Shown here: piece after piece, positions 16,588-25,745 of the stretch | How the letters are laid out: the number at the start of each line of letters is the position of its first letter | How positions within the stretch are numbered: the stretch's first letter is position 1 | Source: Acetobacterium malicum subsp. dehalogenans DSM 11527 | GTDB lineage: Bacteria; Bacillota; Clostridia; Eubacteriales; Eubacteriaceae | Direction of reading: 5' to 3' | DNA: 64,000 bases | NCBI RefSeq assembly: GCF_000472665.1 | Contig: NZ_AXAC01000007.1 | Coordinates: 62,001-126,000 of the forward strand | Notes under the pieces: model-generated | The model's input: the letters and a program-made list of their open reading frames with translations, nothing else | Told to the model about the DNA's origin: nothing | The model's database searches: none | Program-made: the position numbers and the translations under genes

Positions 16588-17727
16588 TTATTCCCCCTTT
16601 ATTACCCTAGCTAATTCAGCAATTAAATCCTGCGCGCTTTCAATTCCGACCGATAATCTCAGCAAACGGTTGTTGATCCCCTTTGCTTCCCGTTCTTCTT
16701 CAGGGATATCCCCATGGGTCTGCAACATCGGATAGGTTATCAGCGTTTCCACCCCACCAAGGCTTTCAGCATATTGGATAATTGAAACCCCTTCTAAAAT
16801 ATGTTTAGCCGTTTCTTCACTGTCCACCTCAAAAGAAATCATCCCGCCAGAACCGGTGGCCTGGCGTTTAGAGATTTCATAACCTTCATGAGTCGGAAGT
16901 CCGACATAGTGGACTGCGGTGATTTTCTCCTGCTCACATAGCCAATTGGCAATTTTTTCGGCATTTTCCTGTTGTTTGTCCATCCGGATCGGCAAGGTTT
17001 TTATTCCTCGGATTAACAGCCAACTGTCAAAAGGCGATAGACAAGCCCCGGTAGTCTTATATATAAATCGTAGCCGTTCAGCGATTTCCTCATCGTTCAC
17101 AACTGTAAAGCCTGCCAGGGTATCATTATGGCCCCCCAAATACTTGGTGCCGCTATGGATCACAATGTCTGCCCCCAATTTAAGCGGTTGCTGATAGTAG
17201 GGGGTTAGGAAGGTGTTATCGACAATTAATAAAAGCTGATGTTTTTTTGCAATTTCCGCCACAGCGGCGATATCAGTTACTTGCATCATCGGGTTGGTTG
17301 GCGTTTCAACAAAGAGCGCTTTGGTATTGGGCCGGATGAGACCTTCAAGCAAAGAAAGCTCCGATGTATTGACCAGATCAAAACCGATTCCGTTTTTCAT
17401 CGAAATATGATGAAATAAACGGTGTGAGCCCCCATAAAGATCGTCAGAGGCAATGATATGATCACCTGGTGAAAACAGCTCCATGACAGCACTGATAGCC
17501 GCCATACCGGTGGCAAAGGCAATCGCATCGACACCACCCTCAAGTTTTTTGATAACGTTCTCCAGGTGCTCCCGGGTCGGGTTTTGCTGTCGGGTATAAT
17601 CAAAACCGGTACTTTCGCCCACCCCCGGGTGAGCAAAGGTTGCTGACTGAAAAATCGGCACGCTGACAGCTCCGGTATTATCGTATTTTTCTATATTTCC
17701 ATGTATGCAAAGGGTACTAAAATCCAT
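16588..17727 (-). CDS. Cystathionine gamma-synthase/lyase family PLP enzyme
   Basis: This 379-residue Cys/Met metabolism PLP enzyme has YTRQQNPTREHLE, ATGMAAISAVMELF, ETPTNPMMQVTDI, VDNTFLTPYY and SGTKYLGGHND with the PLP Lys. The frame is open to an ATG at 17757, but a GGAATGGAG ribosome site just upstream of MDFSTLCIHG favours the start at 17727. Neighbour context with a MalY-type lyase suggests gamma-synthase activity, but lyase activity is equally possible in this family. It has its own promoter at 17780-17808. Confidence 0.88.
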   Translation of the reverse strand: MDFSTLCIHGNIEKYDNTGAVSVPIFQSATFAHPGVGESTGFDYTRQQNPTREHLENVIKKLEGGVDAIAFATGMAAISAVMELFSPGDHIIASDDLYGGSHRLFHHISMKNGIGFDLVNTSELSLLEGLIRPNTKALFVETPTNPMMQVTDIAAVAEIAKKHQLLLIVDNTFLTPYYQQPLKLGADIVIHSGTKYLGGHNDTLAGFTVVNDEEIAERLRFIYKTTGACLSPFDSWLLIRGIKTLPIRMDKQQENAEKIANWLCEQEKITAVHYVGLPTHEGYEISKRQATGSGGMISFEVDSEETAKHILEGVSIIQYAESLGGVETLITYPMLQTHGDIPEEEREAKGINNRLLRLSVGIESAQDLIAELARVIKGE

Positions 17728-17779
17728 AATCTTTCTCCATTCCTGTGTTATATTCATAGTCGTTTAGTATGTTTAATAA

Positions 17780-17808
17780 ATACTACCTGAACGCAGTTTT
17801 TTTGTCAA
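17780..17808 (-). promoter_or_regulatory. Promoter of the cystathionine gamma-synthase/MalY pair
   Basis: Minus strand TTGACA (17808-17803), 17-bp spacer, TAGTAT (17785-17780). Downstream, ATTTATTAAACATACTAAACG (17779-17761 region) loosely resembles the AAA(T/A)CATATA element of the other sulfur promoters. Confidence 0.6.
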
Positions 17809-17904
17809 GTTTCAGATTATTTATCAGTCTATTATAACATATCTATTGTCATTAATTCCGCCTGCCATACCAGTTAATATAAATCTTAAAATTTCTAATC
17901 CTGG

Positions 17905-17938
17905 TTGTATTTCATATTAATTCCATAGTATAATTATG
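17905..17938 (+). promoter_or_regulatory. Promoter and box shared with the cysteine desulfurase operon
   Basis: TTGTAT (17905-17910), 18-bp spacer, TATAAT (17929-17934). The -10 is embedded in TAATTCCATAGTATAATTA (17918-17936), which recurs with one change upstream of the desulfurase gene (34215-34233). TAATT and AATTA form palindromic arms. AATTCCATAG also resembles the CymR consensus half AATTCCTAT. Confidence 0.6.
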
Positions 17939-17960
17939 TTATCTTATATGGAGGTACCCT

Positions 17961-19850
17961 ATGTACAATGATACAGTACTCGACCATTTTGCCAACCCCC
18001 GAAATGTTGGCAGTATCCCTGATGCTGACGGCCTCGGGATATCCGGGAATCCAGTTGATGGCGATAAAATAACGATTTATATAAAAGTTCAGCAAAATGT
18101 TTTAACCGCTGTTAAATTTAAAACCTTTGGCTGTGGTGCCGCCATCGCAGCCAGCAGTATGCTGACAGTCCTTGCCACTGGCAAAACGTTGAGCGAAGCT
18201 CTAAAAATTACCAATGCTGATGTAGCTGAAGCATTAGGTGGTCTCCCCGAGCAGAAACTGCTTTGTTCAAATATCGCCGCTGATGCCTTGCATGCTGCTA
18301 TTAATGATTATACCAATAAAAATACAAATCTAACTGATTCTAAAGCTACTGCCGCGATTTTATTTGAAACTGAAAATGCTGAGCCTGCTCTTTCAGAAAA
18401 AATTGAAGGTCTAACCGATGCCAATCAAATTAAACGCTATTTGCGTCATATCATCATGCCGGATATTGGCGGCCGGGGACAAAAGAAGCTTCTTGATACC
18501 CGAATGCTTGTCTGTGCCGCCGATGTTGAAAGCTGTGATCTGTTGCTCCGTTATCTTACCGCCATTGGCATTGGTCATATCCACTGCCATTTTGAAAGTA
18601 ATAATGGCTGGGATGAGGCCCTTAAAACGTTGAATGATCTCAATCCTGATGTGACCTTTCAGTTCGCAGATGACTTTGTTACTGATGCAGACTTGACGAT
18701 TATAATCGGGAATTCCGACTATGCGACTCGCACGACAGGGCTGTTTCTTAATTCATCAAGGCCACAAATTTCGCCCACCTTTATTTCAGTAAACGAAGCT
18801 TGGCAGGGTTGTTTCGGCCTGTGTCAGAACCGCAATGAATTAACTGTATTTCTCAATGATATCGAGAAGAAAGGCTTCTCTGCGCAAAACGACTGCAACG
18901 ATAAACATTTTTCTGATCAACTGGGTTTGCTTCTGAGTTCTTGTTTTGTGGGGACATTATTGGCAATTGAAGCCGTCAAATCCCGTATTAATATCGGTGT
19001 TCCACTGACCGATATTTTCTATTTCGATTTAGTAAACCACTCGTTTGACAATCATTTTTCAACAAGTGATCAGGTTTTTGTCGAATTTGACTTATCGTCT
19101 TATGAAAGCGAAATTAATAATAAATTAACGGACGCAAACATCTTAACCATCGGCGCTGGTGGTCTTGGTTGTCCGGCCAATTTAGTATTGGCTAAAGCGG
19201 GTGTCAATAAACTGAGTCTGATCGACTTTGATCATGTCGAAATCAGCAATTTGAACCGTCAGATTCTCCATTCTACCGCTACCATCGGGCTATTGAAAGT
19301 TGAGTCTGCTAAACAGGCTCTGGAAGCCATGAATCCGGATCTTGAGGTAACCACCTACTCCGGCGCTTTTTCAAAAGAAAATGCCCGGGAAATCATCAAA
19401 AAACATGATCTTGTCATTGACGGTCTGGACAATTTACCGACCCGATACCTGTTAAATGACGCCTGCTATTTTGAAAAAAAGCCGCTGGTAGAAGCTGGTG
19501 CTTTAACTTACTATGGGCAAGTGACTACCCTTGTCCCTGATGAAGGACCATGTTTTCGATGCCTGTTTCCTGAAACCAATAATCAGACTGCCGGTAGTTG
19601 TTCTGAAACCGGTGTTTTAGGACCTGTCCCGGGCGTAATGGGCGTGCTGGAAGCCATCGAAGCAATTAAACTGATTATCGGAATCCCGGCAACTTTAAAG
19701 GGTAGTCTCTTGATGATTGATGCCCTGGAGACATCTTTTGACCGCTTCACCTTTAGAAAAGATGAGGACTGCCCGCTTTGCGGCAAACACCCTACCATCC
19801 ATGAACTTGGCGATTTCACTTTTGTATGCGAGACGGCCAAAAATGAATGA
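17961..19850 (+). CDS. IscU-like scaffold fused to tandem E1/ThiF domains (degenerate plus intact)
   Basis: This is a 629-residue three-part protein. Residues 1-120 are an IscU/NifU N-domain with Cys58 (FKTFGCGAAIA) and Cys102 (LLCSN), but the first scaffold Cys is Asp33 (GNPVDGD). Residues 157-370 resemble a MoeB/ThiF domain (RYLRHIIMPDIGGRGQKKLL) whose nucleotide loop has decayed to CAADVESC. Residues 375-629 form an intact domain: GAGGLG (398-403), IDFDHVEISNLNRQ, Zn-type CFRC and CPLC pairs, and GSCSETGVLGPVPGV with the MoeB Cys. It would adenylate a sulfur-carrier protein C-terminus and may receive persulfide sulfur. No carrier gene is visible nearby. Confidence 0.85.
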   Translation: MYNDTVLDHFANPRNVGSIPDADGLGISGNPVDGDKITIYIKVQQNVLTAVKFKTFGCGAAIAASSMLTVLATGKTLSEALKITNADVAEALGGLPEQKLLCSNIAADALHAAINDYTNKNTNLTDSKATAAILFETENAEPALSEKIEGLTDANQIKRYLRHIIMPDIGGRGQKKLLDTRMLVCAADVESCDLLLRYLTAIGIGHIHCHFESNNGWDEALKTLNDLNPDVTFQFADDFVTDADLTIIIGNSDYATRTTGLFLNSSRPQISPTFISVNEAWQGCFGLCQNRNELTVFLNDIEKKGFSAQNDCNDKHFSDQLGLLLSSCFVGTLLAIEAVKSRINIGVPLTDIFYFDLVNHSFDNHFSTSDQVFVEFDLSSYESEINNKLTDANILTIGAGGLGCPANLVLAKAGVNKLSLIDFDHVEISNLNRQILHSTATIGLLKVESAKQALEAMNPDLEVTTYSGAFSKENAREIIKKHDLVIDGLDNLPTRYLLNDACYFEKKPLVEAGALTYYGQVTTLVPDEGPCFRCLFPETNNQTAGSCSETGVLGPVPGVMGVLEAIEAIKLIIGIPATLKGSLLMIDALETSFDRFTFRKDEDCPLCGKHPTIHELGDFTFVCETAKNE

Positions 19851-19975
19851 TAAAATAAACGATGCCGGAATCAGGCGCGTCTTCAGCGATTCTTTTGAAT
19901 ATCTCCCTACTGCGTTACTTTAGCTCTTTTTTTATCCATGTATTAATTTATTTAATTTAAACTATATTTAACTTA

Positions 19976-20020
19976 AATAAGACGCCTCAGTTAAACTTTT
20001 ATCTGAGACGTCTTATTTTT
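19976..20020 (+). terminator. Intrinsic terminator after the IscU-E1 fusion gene
   Basis: AATAAGACG-C-CTCAG pairs with CTGAG-A-CGTCTTATT and is followed by TTTTT. It lies between convergent genes and could also stop transcripts of the minus-strand mccA-like gene ending at 20066. Confidence 0.8.
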
Positions 20021-20065
20021 TATGATCAGGTTATTATCAAAATCCGTTTGGTTTAATAGTCACTT

Positions 20066-20977
20066 CTAATCATAAATATTTTTGCTGAAATAGCGATCGC
20101 CCCGATCAGAGAAAATGGTAACAATATTTCCCCGGTCAATTTTTTCAGCCAGTTTAAGTGCTCCATATAGGGCAGCACCCGAGGAAGTTCCGGCGATGAT
20201 TCCTTCTTTTTTCGCCAGTAACCGTACCAGATCAAATGCCGTTTTATCGTCAACCTTTATAACTTCATCAACTAGTGACATATCCATTGTTTTGGCAATA
20301 AAGTCGTTGCCGATCCCTTCAATATCATAGCAACCCGCCGTACCACCACCCATAATAGATCCATATGGATCGGTCAGAACCCCTTTGATATTAGGGTTTT
20401 TCTCTTTTAAATAACGAACAACTCCAGAATAGGTTCCCCCGCTGCCAGCTCCGGCTACCAGGTAGTCAATGTTTCCACCGAGATCGGCATAAATTTCCGG
20501 ACCAGTTGTTTGATAATGAACAGTTGGGTTTGAGGGATTATCAAACTGCTGCAGTGAGATGGCATTCGGAATGGTTTTTAGTAACTCCTGCGCTTTTGCC
20601 GTTGCCCCCAGCATCCCCAATTCTCTAGGGGTATTGACAATTTCTCCGCCATAGGCCCGCATCAGGGTTTGTTTTTCAATGGAGAATTTTGTCGGCACCA
20701 CAAAGATAACCCGGTATCCCCGGTTAATAGCGGCCAGCGCCACACCTAGCCCAGTATTTCCGGCCGTCCCTTCGATAATCGTCCCGCCAGGTTTTAATAA
20801 ACCTGATTTTTCAGCATCTTCTATCATTGAAATGCCAATGCGATCTTTGACACTACCGCCGGGATTCCAGAGTTCCAGCTTGGCAAAAATATTCACCTGA
20901 TCTTTGACCTGAAACTGATTGAGCTTAATCATCGGTGTATTGCCAATCAATTCTCTGATATCATTATAATAAGCCAT
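20066..20977 (-). CDS. Cysteine synthase/cystathionine beta-synthase family enzyme (MccA-like)
   Basis: This 303-residue fold type II PLP enzyme has GNTPMIKLN, the PLP-binding Lys in GGSVKDRIG, and EGTAGNTGLG as the asparagine/substrate loop. GAGSGGTYSG is the phosphate loop and AGTSSGAALYG follows. The TAGNTG variant and the tight linkage to a cystathionine gamma-lyase homologue resemble Bacillus mccAB, where MccA makes cystathionine from activated serine and homocysteine. It starts 1 bp after the upstream gene stop on the minus strand. Plain O-acetylserine sulfhydrylase activity is the alternative. Confidence 0.85.
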   Translation of the reverse strand: MAYYNDIRELIGNTPMIKLNQFQVKDQVNIFAKLELWNPGGSVKDRIGISMIEDAEKSGLLKPGGTIIEGTAGNTGLGVALAAINRGYRVIFVVPTKFSIEKQTLMRAYGGEIVNTPRELGMLGATAKAQELLKTIPNAISLQQFDNPSNPTVHYQTTGPEIYADLGGNIDYLVAGAGSGGTYSGVVRYLKEKNPNIKGVLTDPYGSIMGGGTAGCYDIEGIGNDFIAKTMDMSLVDEVIKVDDKTAFDLVRLLAKKEGIIAGTSSGAALYGALKLAEKIDRGNIVTIFSDRGDRYFSKNIYD

Positions 20978-20978
20978 C

Positions 20979-22139
20979 TTATACCTCTAAACTCTTTTTA
21001 AATGCCTGTTCTAAATCCGCTAAGAGATCATTTTTATCTTCAATCCCCACCGAAATGCGGATCAGATTTTCAACGATTCCGACCTTTTGTCGTATTTCAT
21101 AGGGGATCGACGCATGAGTCATACTGGATGGATGACAAATCAGTGACTCGACCCCACCCAAACTTTCTGCCAGAGTAATCAGCTCCAGGGATTCCACAAA
21201 TTTATGGAGATCGTATTTTTCGTCCAGTTCAAATGAGAACATCCCCCCGGGACCGTCTGCCTGACGTCTATTGATCTCGTAGCCCTGACTGTCCGGCAAA
21301 CCAGGATAATAAATCGCTTTGACGCCAGGATTGCTTTTTAGCGCCTCAGCAATAAATGTTGCATTTTCAATGTGGCGGTCCATCCGAACACCCAGGGTTT
21401 TAATCCCCCGGATTAACAGGAATGAGTCGAAGGGTTGCAATACGCCACCGGTGGCATTCTGAATAAACCAGAGTCGTTCTGCCAGTTCTTTGCTGTTGAC
21501 AACCGCCAAACCGGCAATCAGATCACTGTGTCCGCCCAAGTATTTGGTGGCACTGTGAACGACAATATCAACTCCCAGTGAAATGGGCCGTTGAAGATAT
21601 GGTGTCATAAAGGTATTATCGACGATACTTAAAACGCCGTGTTTTCTGGCTATATCTGCCACCGCCTTAATATCGGTAATGGTCAGAATCGGATTGGCCG
21701 GGCTTTCGATGAAAATAGCCTTGACATCATCGGTCAGACTGTCCTCCAGAAGCTTGAGATCTGACGTTTCAACAATTTCATAGGTCAGACCAAAGTTATT
21801 GAAGACCTTGTCGAGCACCCGAAAGGTACCACCATAAACATTGCTGGAAATGATTACCTTGTCTCCCGTTTTAAAAAGACTCAGAACCGCAGTGGTTGCT
21901 GCCATACCAGAAGCAAAGGCAAACCCGGCGATTCCGCCTTCCAATTCGGCAATTAATGCTTCCAAGGCTTCCCGAGTCGGATTGCCGGATCGGGAATACT
22001 CATAGCCCCGGTCTTTACCCAGACCATCCTGTTTATAAGTGGAGGTCTGAAAAATGGGAACATTGACTGCTCCGGTTTTTTCATCCCCATCAATACCACC
22101 GTGAATCAATTGCGAATTTAAATTGCTGTACTTACTCAT
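20979..22139 (-). CDS. Cystathionine gamma-lyase/synthase family PLP enzyme (MccB-like)
   Basis: This 386-residue Cys/Met metabolism PLP enzyme has YSRSGNPTREALE, FASGMAATTAVL, VDNTFMTPYLQRP and SATKYLGGHSD with the PLP Lys. The AAGGAG site lies 6 nt before MSKYSNL, so the start at 22139 is preferred to 22154. With the MccA-like gene it would complete reverse transsulfuration, homocysteine to cysteine. A methionine gamma-lyase role releasing methanethiol cannot be excluded. Its operon also contains metA and a UroD-type methyltransferase. Confidence 0.88.
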   Translation of the reverse strand: MSKYSNLNSQLIHGGIDGDEKTGAVNVPIFQTSTYKQDGLGKDRGYEYSRSGNPTREALEALIAELEGGIAGFAFASGMAATTAVLSLFKTGDKVIISSNVYGGTFRVLDKVFNNFGLTYEIVETSDLKLLEDSLTDDVKAIFIESPANPILTITDIKAVADIARKHGVLSIVDNTFMTPYLQRPISLGVDIVVHSATKYLGGHSDLIAGLAVVNSKELAERLWFIQNATGGVLQPFDSFLLIRGIKTLGVRMDRHIENATFIAEALKSNPGVKAIYYPGLPDSQGYEINRRQADGPGGMFSFELDEKYDLHKFVESLELITLAESLGGVESLICHPSSMTHASIPYEIRQKVGIVENLIRISVGIEDKNDLLADLEQAFKKSLEV

Positions 22140-22157
22140 GCTATACTCCTTCAAAAT

Positions 22158-23198
22158 CTATATTATTTCATTAACATCAAAATGATGTGCCGTGTGAATC
22201 ATCGTTTGGACATTCTCCAATTTTGTTTTCGGGGCAATATCACAACCGGGTATTAAAACGAAACCCGGTGTTCCGCCCGCTCTGATGCAGGCCAGCGATT
22301 CGGCCTCAATTTCAGCGGTCGTCCCTTCCAGCAAAACACTGATCGGATCTAATTGTCCACCATAAGCAACCTTGCCAGAAAGTGTTTCTCTGGCAATATT
22401 CAAATCAACCTTGTAGTCCATTGAAAAAAGATTTGTCTCCGATTCCGCAATTAAATCCAGGATCTTGGTGGTATTTCCGCAAATGTGTAACGATTTAGTT
22501 TTAATCCGCCTGGCTATTACCTGGTTGGCCGACTTAATTCGTGGAAAGGACATCTCTTTAAACAGCTTAGCTGAAATGACATCCCCTGATGAAAGGGGCT
22601 CTGCCTGATTGACCATTTCGACTCCGGCATCTATGAACAAATTCCAATATTTTAAAAGGAGTCTCTCCGTAAATTCCATGATATGATTTAGTCCCGGTTT
22701 GTCCTTAATGGCGATCTTCATCATATTATCCATTCCCAATAGCTGCCCTGCCATGGTGAATGCCCCCCACTGACTGACAGCCACAAGATACTCTGCGCCG
22801 ATCCGTTTTGTCACGAGACTTGCCGTTTGTAAAAGATTGGCAATCTCTTTTGAATTTTCCAAATCTTCAACCTTTAGCCGATCGACATCCTCCGGTCGTG
22901 TGATCAGCGTTTCATCGACGGTTGATGCCTCTCCCGGCAGATTAAAGGTGCATTTTCCACCAATGGCTTTAACAATAATATTGCTGCAATCCGCTCCGAC
23001 CCAGACAACATCCGACTCCACTTTTTGATTATCACTAATAATGATTTCGGCTATCTTCTCCGGGGCATCCTCCAGGACGTTCTGAAGGGTTAATCCATTG
23101 CGATAATCTGTCCAAACCCCGCTTGAAAGAATCATAACTGGGACTCTGGGGGTTTTCTTCAGTGCAATTCCCGAAAGTATTATTTCTTTATTTGTCAA
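22158..23198 (-). CDS. UroD/MtaA-superfamily methyltransferase in the metA operon
   Basis: This 346-residue member of the uroporphyrinogen decarboxylase/MtaA/MetE-like superfamily has SLHICGNTTKILD and a late LIPGCDIAPKTKLENVQTM, giving the His-x-Cys...Cys zinc set that activates a thiol acceptor. The frame is open to 23255, but an AAAGGAG site and the TTGA overlap with the metA stop (23195-23198) mark a TTG start at 23198. Its place between metA and a cystathionine enzyme suggests methyl transfer to homocysteine from a methyl-corrinoid, a folate-independent methionine synthase (inference). A catabolic thiol methyltransferase is the alternative. Confidence 0.82.
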   Translation of the reverse strand: MTNKEIILSGIALKKTPRVPVMILSSGVWTDYRNGLTLQNVLEDAPEKIAEIIISDNQKVESDVVWVGADCSNIIVKAIGGKCTFNLPGEASTVDETLITRPEDVDRLKVEDLENSKEIANLLQTASLVTKRIGAEYLVAVSQWGAFTMAGQLLGMDNMMKIAIKDKPGLNHIMEFTERLLLKYWNLFIDAGVEMVNQAEPLSSGDVISAKLFKEMSFPRIKSANQVIARRIKTKSLHICGNTTKILDLIAESETNLFSMDYKVDLNIARETLSGKVAYGGQLDPISVLLEGTTAEIEAESLACIRAGGTPGFVLIPGCDIAPKTKLENVQTMIHTAHHFDVNEII

Positions 23199-24115
23199 GA
23201 ACTCAACTCCTTTAAGTAATAGGGTGTTTGTTGATAAACGTAATAATTCAGCCAATTTGCAAACAACAGCGATGCATGGCTACTCCAACTGGTTTGATCT
23301 GACAAACTGATTTCACCCTTAAGTTTATAATTGTGGGGGAGTTCTGGCTTTAATCCCAGCAAATAGTCACGAACGTATTCGTTCTTCAAGGTTATCCGAT
23401 CAAATTCACAATGCCCGGTAACAAATAATTGTCGCTTGTTGGTATCTGAAACCAGATAGACTCCCGCTTCAGGGGATTCAGCCAGCAACTCCAGTTCTGG
23501 CACCGTTAACACATCATCACGAGAGATCGCTGTATAGCGCGAGTGCGGTGCAAAAAAGATATCATCGAAACCTCTGACGATGGGATGTTGCCGATTATTG
23601 ACGAGGTGCGAATATACCCCGGACACCTTGGACTGTAGGGCCGCTTTTTGCACGCCATAGTAATAATATAGTGCTGCCTGAGCACCCCAGCAGATGTATA
23701 AGGATGAAAACACGTGGGACTTGGTCCACTCCATTATTCGGCATAAATCCTGCCAGTAATTCACATCTTCAAATTCATTTTGTTCAACCGGTGCTCCGGT
23801 AATTATAACGCCATCATAGTATTTATCTTTGATCGCATCAAAGGTTTGATAAAATTGCTTAAAGTGATTTGTTGTATTCTCCTGGTTTGTATGATTGGAA
23901 ATATTTAAAAATTCGACATTTAACTGCAACGCAGTGTTACTAAGCAGTCGTAATAATTGGGTTTCAGTTGCAATCACTGTTGGCATCAGGTTGACAATCA
24001 GTATTTGCAGCGTTCGCATATCCTGATGTTTTGCCCGATTTTCAGTCATTATAAATATATTTTCATTGGCAAGGGTCTCAATCGCTGGCAAACCTTCTTT
24101 TACACAGATTGGCAT
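23195..24115 (-). CDS. metA: Homoserine O-acyltransferase (MetA family, predicted acetyl-CoA specific)
   Basis: This 306-residue protein matches MetA over its full length. Cys142 (YICWGAQA) is the acyl-carrying nucleophile; His235 and Glu237 (TGHCEFD) complete the active site. Residue 111 is Glu (GAPVE), which in characterised homologues selects acetyl-CoA, while Gly111 gives succinyl-CoA. The product O-acetylhomoserine fits the sulfhydrylase encoded at 24271. The ribosome site is GAGGTG. The stop overlaps the UroD-type gene by 4 bp. Confidence 0.92.
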   Translation of the reverse strand: MPICVKEGLPAIETLANENIFIMTENRAKHQDMRTLQILIVNLMPTVIATETQLLRLLSNTALQLNVEFLNISNHTNQENTTNHFKQFYQTFDAIKDKYYDGVIITGAPVEQNEFEDVNYWQDLCRIMEWTKSHVFSSLYICWGAQAALYYYYGVQKAALQSKVSGVYSHLVNNRQHPIVRGFDDIFFAPHSRYTAISRDDVLTVPELELLAESPEAGVYLVSDTNKRQLFVTGHCEFDRITLKNEYVRDYLLGLKPELPHNYKLKGEISLSDQTSWSSHASLLFANWLNYYVYQQTPYYLKELSS

Positions 24116-24197
24116 AGTGACACCTCTAATTCATAAAAGTTAAAATCAATTTTTGACTGAGTTTAGAATGATTCTTCGTCATCTTGTCAGCCCGAAA

Positions 24198-24237
24198 AGA
24201 AAACATCTGCTGCTTTGTCACGAACAGCAGATGTCTT
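24198..24237 (-). terminator. Intrinsic terminator after the O-acetylhomoserine sulfhydrylase gene
   Basis: ACATCTGCTG (24203-24212) and CAGCAGATGT (24225-24234) form a 10-bp stem. On the minus strand it is followed by TTTCTTTTC. It separates the sulfhydrylase gene from metA. Confidence 0.8.
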
Positions 24238-24270
24238 TCTAAGTATCCATACAATATTAGGGGGCTGGTA

Positions 24271-25560
24271 TTAAAGTGCTTTTTCCAGGGCTTGTTCGAT
24301 ATCGTAAATCAAATCATTAGCATCCTCAACCCCAATTGATAAACGAATCACATCCGGAGCAAATCCAACCGCCGCCTGTTCTTCAGGACTTAACTGCTGG
24401 TGAGTAGTGGATGCCGGATGAATAACAAGGGATTTCGCATCGGCAACATTCGCCAATAGCGAGAAGATTTCCAGGCTGTCAATGAACTTTTTGGCTTGAT
24501 CAATTGTACCATCAATGGAAAATGTAAAGATGGAACCGGCTCCCAATGGCAGATATTTTTGACCCAGCTCATAATACTTATTGGACTTGAGTCCAGGATA
24601 ATTTACTTTTTTGACCTTGGGATGATTTTCAAGGAATTCCACGATTTTTTTGGTATTATCAACGTGCTTTTGCACTCTTAAGGATAAAGACTCCAGCCCC
24701 TGCAAAAACAGGAAGGAATTAAATGGCGATAATGAGGCTCCGGTATCTCTTAATAATTGGGCACGAATCTTTACCGCATAGGCAATCGGTCCTAAATCAG
24801 AAAATTTTATACCATTGTAGCTTTTGTCCGGTGTGGTGAAATCCGGGAATTTTCCGCTGGTCCAGTCAAAGTTACCACCATCAACAATAATTCCACCGAT
24901 GGATGTTCCGTGACCGCCGATGAACTTGGTCGCAGAATGCACAACCACGTTAGCACCATGTTCCAGTGGTTTGAATAAATATGGGGTTGCAAAAGTATTA
25001 TCAACTATTAAAGGAATCTTATTTTCTGCTGCGATTTTACCGACTGCATCAAAATCAATGACGTTAATGCCGGGATTTCCGAGGGTTTCAATAAACAATG
25101 CTTTGGTTTTATCGGTGATGGCTTTTCTGAAATTTTCTGGATCATCAGGATCGACAAAGATTGTATTGATACCAAACTTAGGCAGGGTTTCGGCAAAAAG
25201 ATGATAGGTTCCGCCATAAAGGGTACTGGCCGAGACAATTTCATCTCCTGCCCGGGCTACGTTTTGAATGGCGTAAGTAATGGCTGCTGCACCGGATGCT
25301 GTGGCCAGACCCGCTGATCCACCTTCTAAAGCAGCTACCCGCTGCTCAAATGCATCAGTAGTCGGGTTAGTCAAACGACTGTAGATATTACCAGCGTCCG
25401 TTAATGCAAAACGACCTTCTGCTTGAGCAGTGTCTTTAAATACATATGAAGTTGTCTGATAAATAGGAACAGCTCTTGCTCCGGTTACTGGGTCTGGGGT
25501 CTGTCCTGCATGGACCTGTAAAGTATCGAATCCTAATTTTCTTTCGCTCACGTTTGTCAA
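24271..25560 (-). CDS. metY: O-acetylhomoserine sulfhydrylase (MetY type)
   Basis: This 429-residue enzyme starts [13 protein letters not shown] and contains [52 protein letters not shown] and [12 protein letters not shown] with the PLP Lys. The insertion after that motif ([22 protein letters not shown]) is typical of MetY and absent from gamma-synthases. It makes homocysteine from O-acetylhomoserine and sulfide. A long leader of about 310 nt and a promoter with the shared sulfur element precede it. Confidence 0.93.
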   Translation of the reverse strand: MTNVSERKLGFDTLQVHAGQTPDPVTGARAVPIYQTTSYVFKDTAQAEGRFALTDAGNIYSRLTNPTTDAFEQRVAALEGGSAGLATASGAAAITYAIQNVARAGDEIVSASTLYGGTYHLFAETLPKFGINTIFVDPDDPENFRKAITDKTKALFIETLGNPGINVIDFDAVGKIAAENKIPLIVDNTFATPYLFKPLEHGANVVVHSATKFIGGHGTSIGGIIVDGGNFDWTSGKFPDFTTPDKSYNGIKFSDLGPIAYAVKIRAQLLRDTGASLSPFNSFLFLQGLESLSLRVQKHVDNTKKIVEFLENHPKVKKVNYPGLKSNKYYELGQKYLPLGAGSIFTFSIDGTIDQAKKFIDSLEIFSLLANVADAKSLVIHPASTTHQQLSPEEQAAVGFAPDVIRLSIGVEDANDLIYDIEQALEKAL

Positions 25561-25745
25561 CCTCTCTTTTCTTTCTAAATTATCTTTATTTTGATCTACT
25601 GATTTTTTTGTTGGTCATTTTTTTCATTATTTTTGAATATTCTTTTGAAAATACTCTTTTTTGATCTACTCAATGATGATCTCCTTTCTTAAGAAATATC
25701 CTTTTGCCATTAGTTTCGAATGACAAATGCAATATCTCATCATGC

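Noticed and set aside
19843-19923. 26-codon frame (MNDKINDAG...) overlapping the end of the IscU-E1 fusion gene
   Set aside because: No ribosome site beyond the overlap, no family, and too short to be the missing sulfur carrier since it lacks a C-terminal Gly-Gly.
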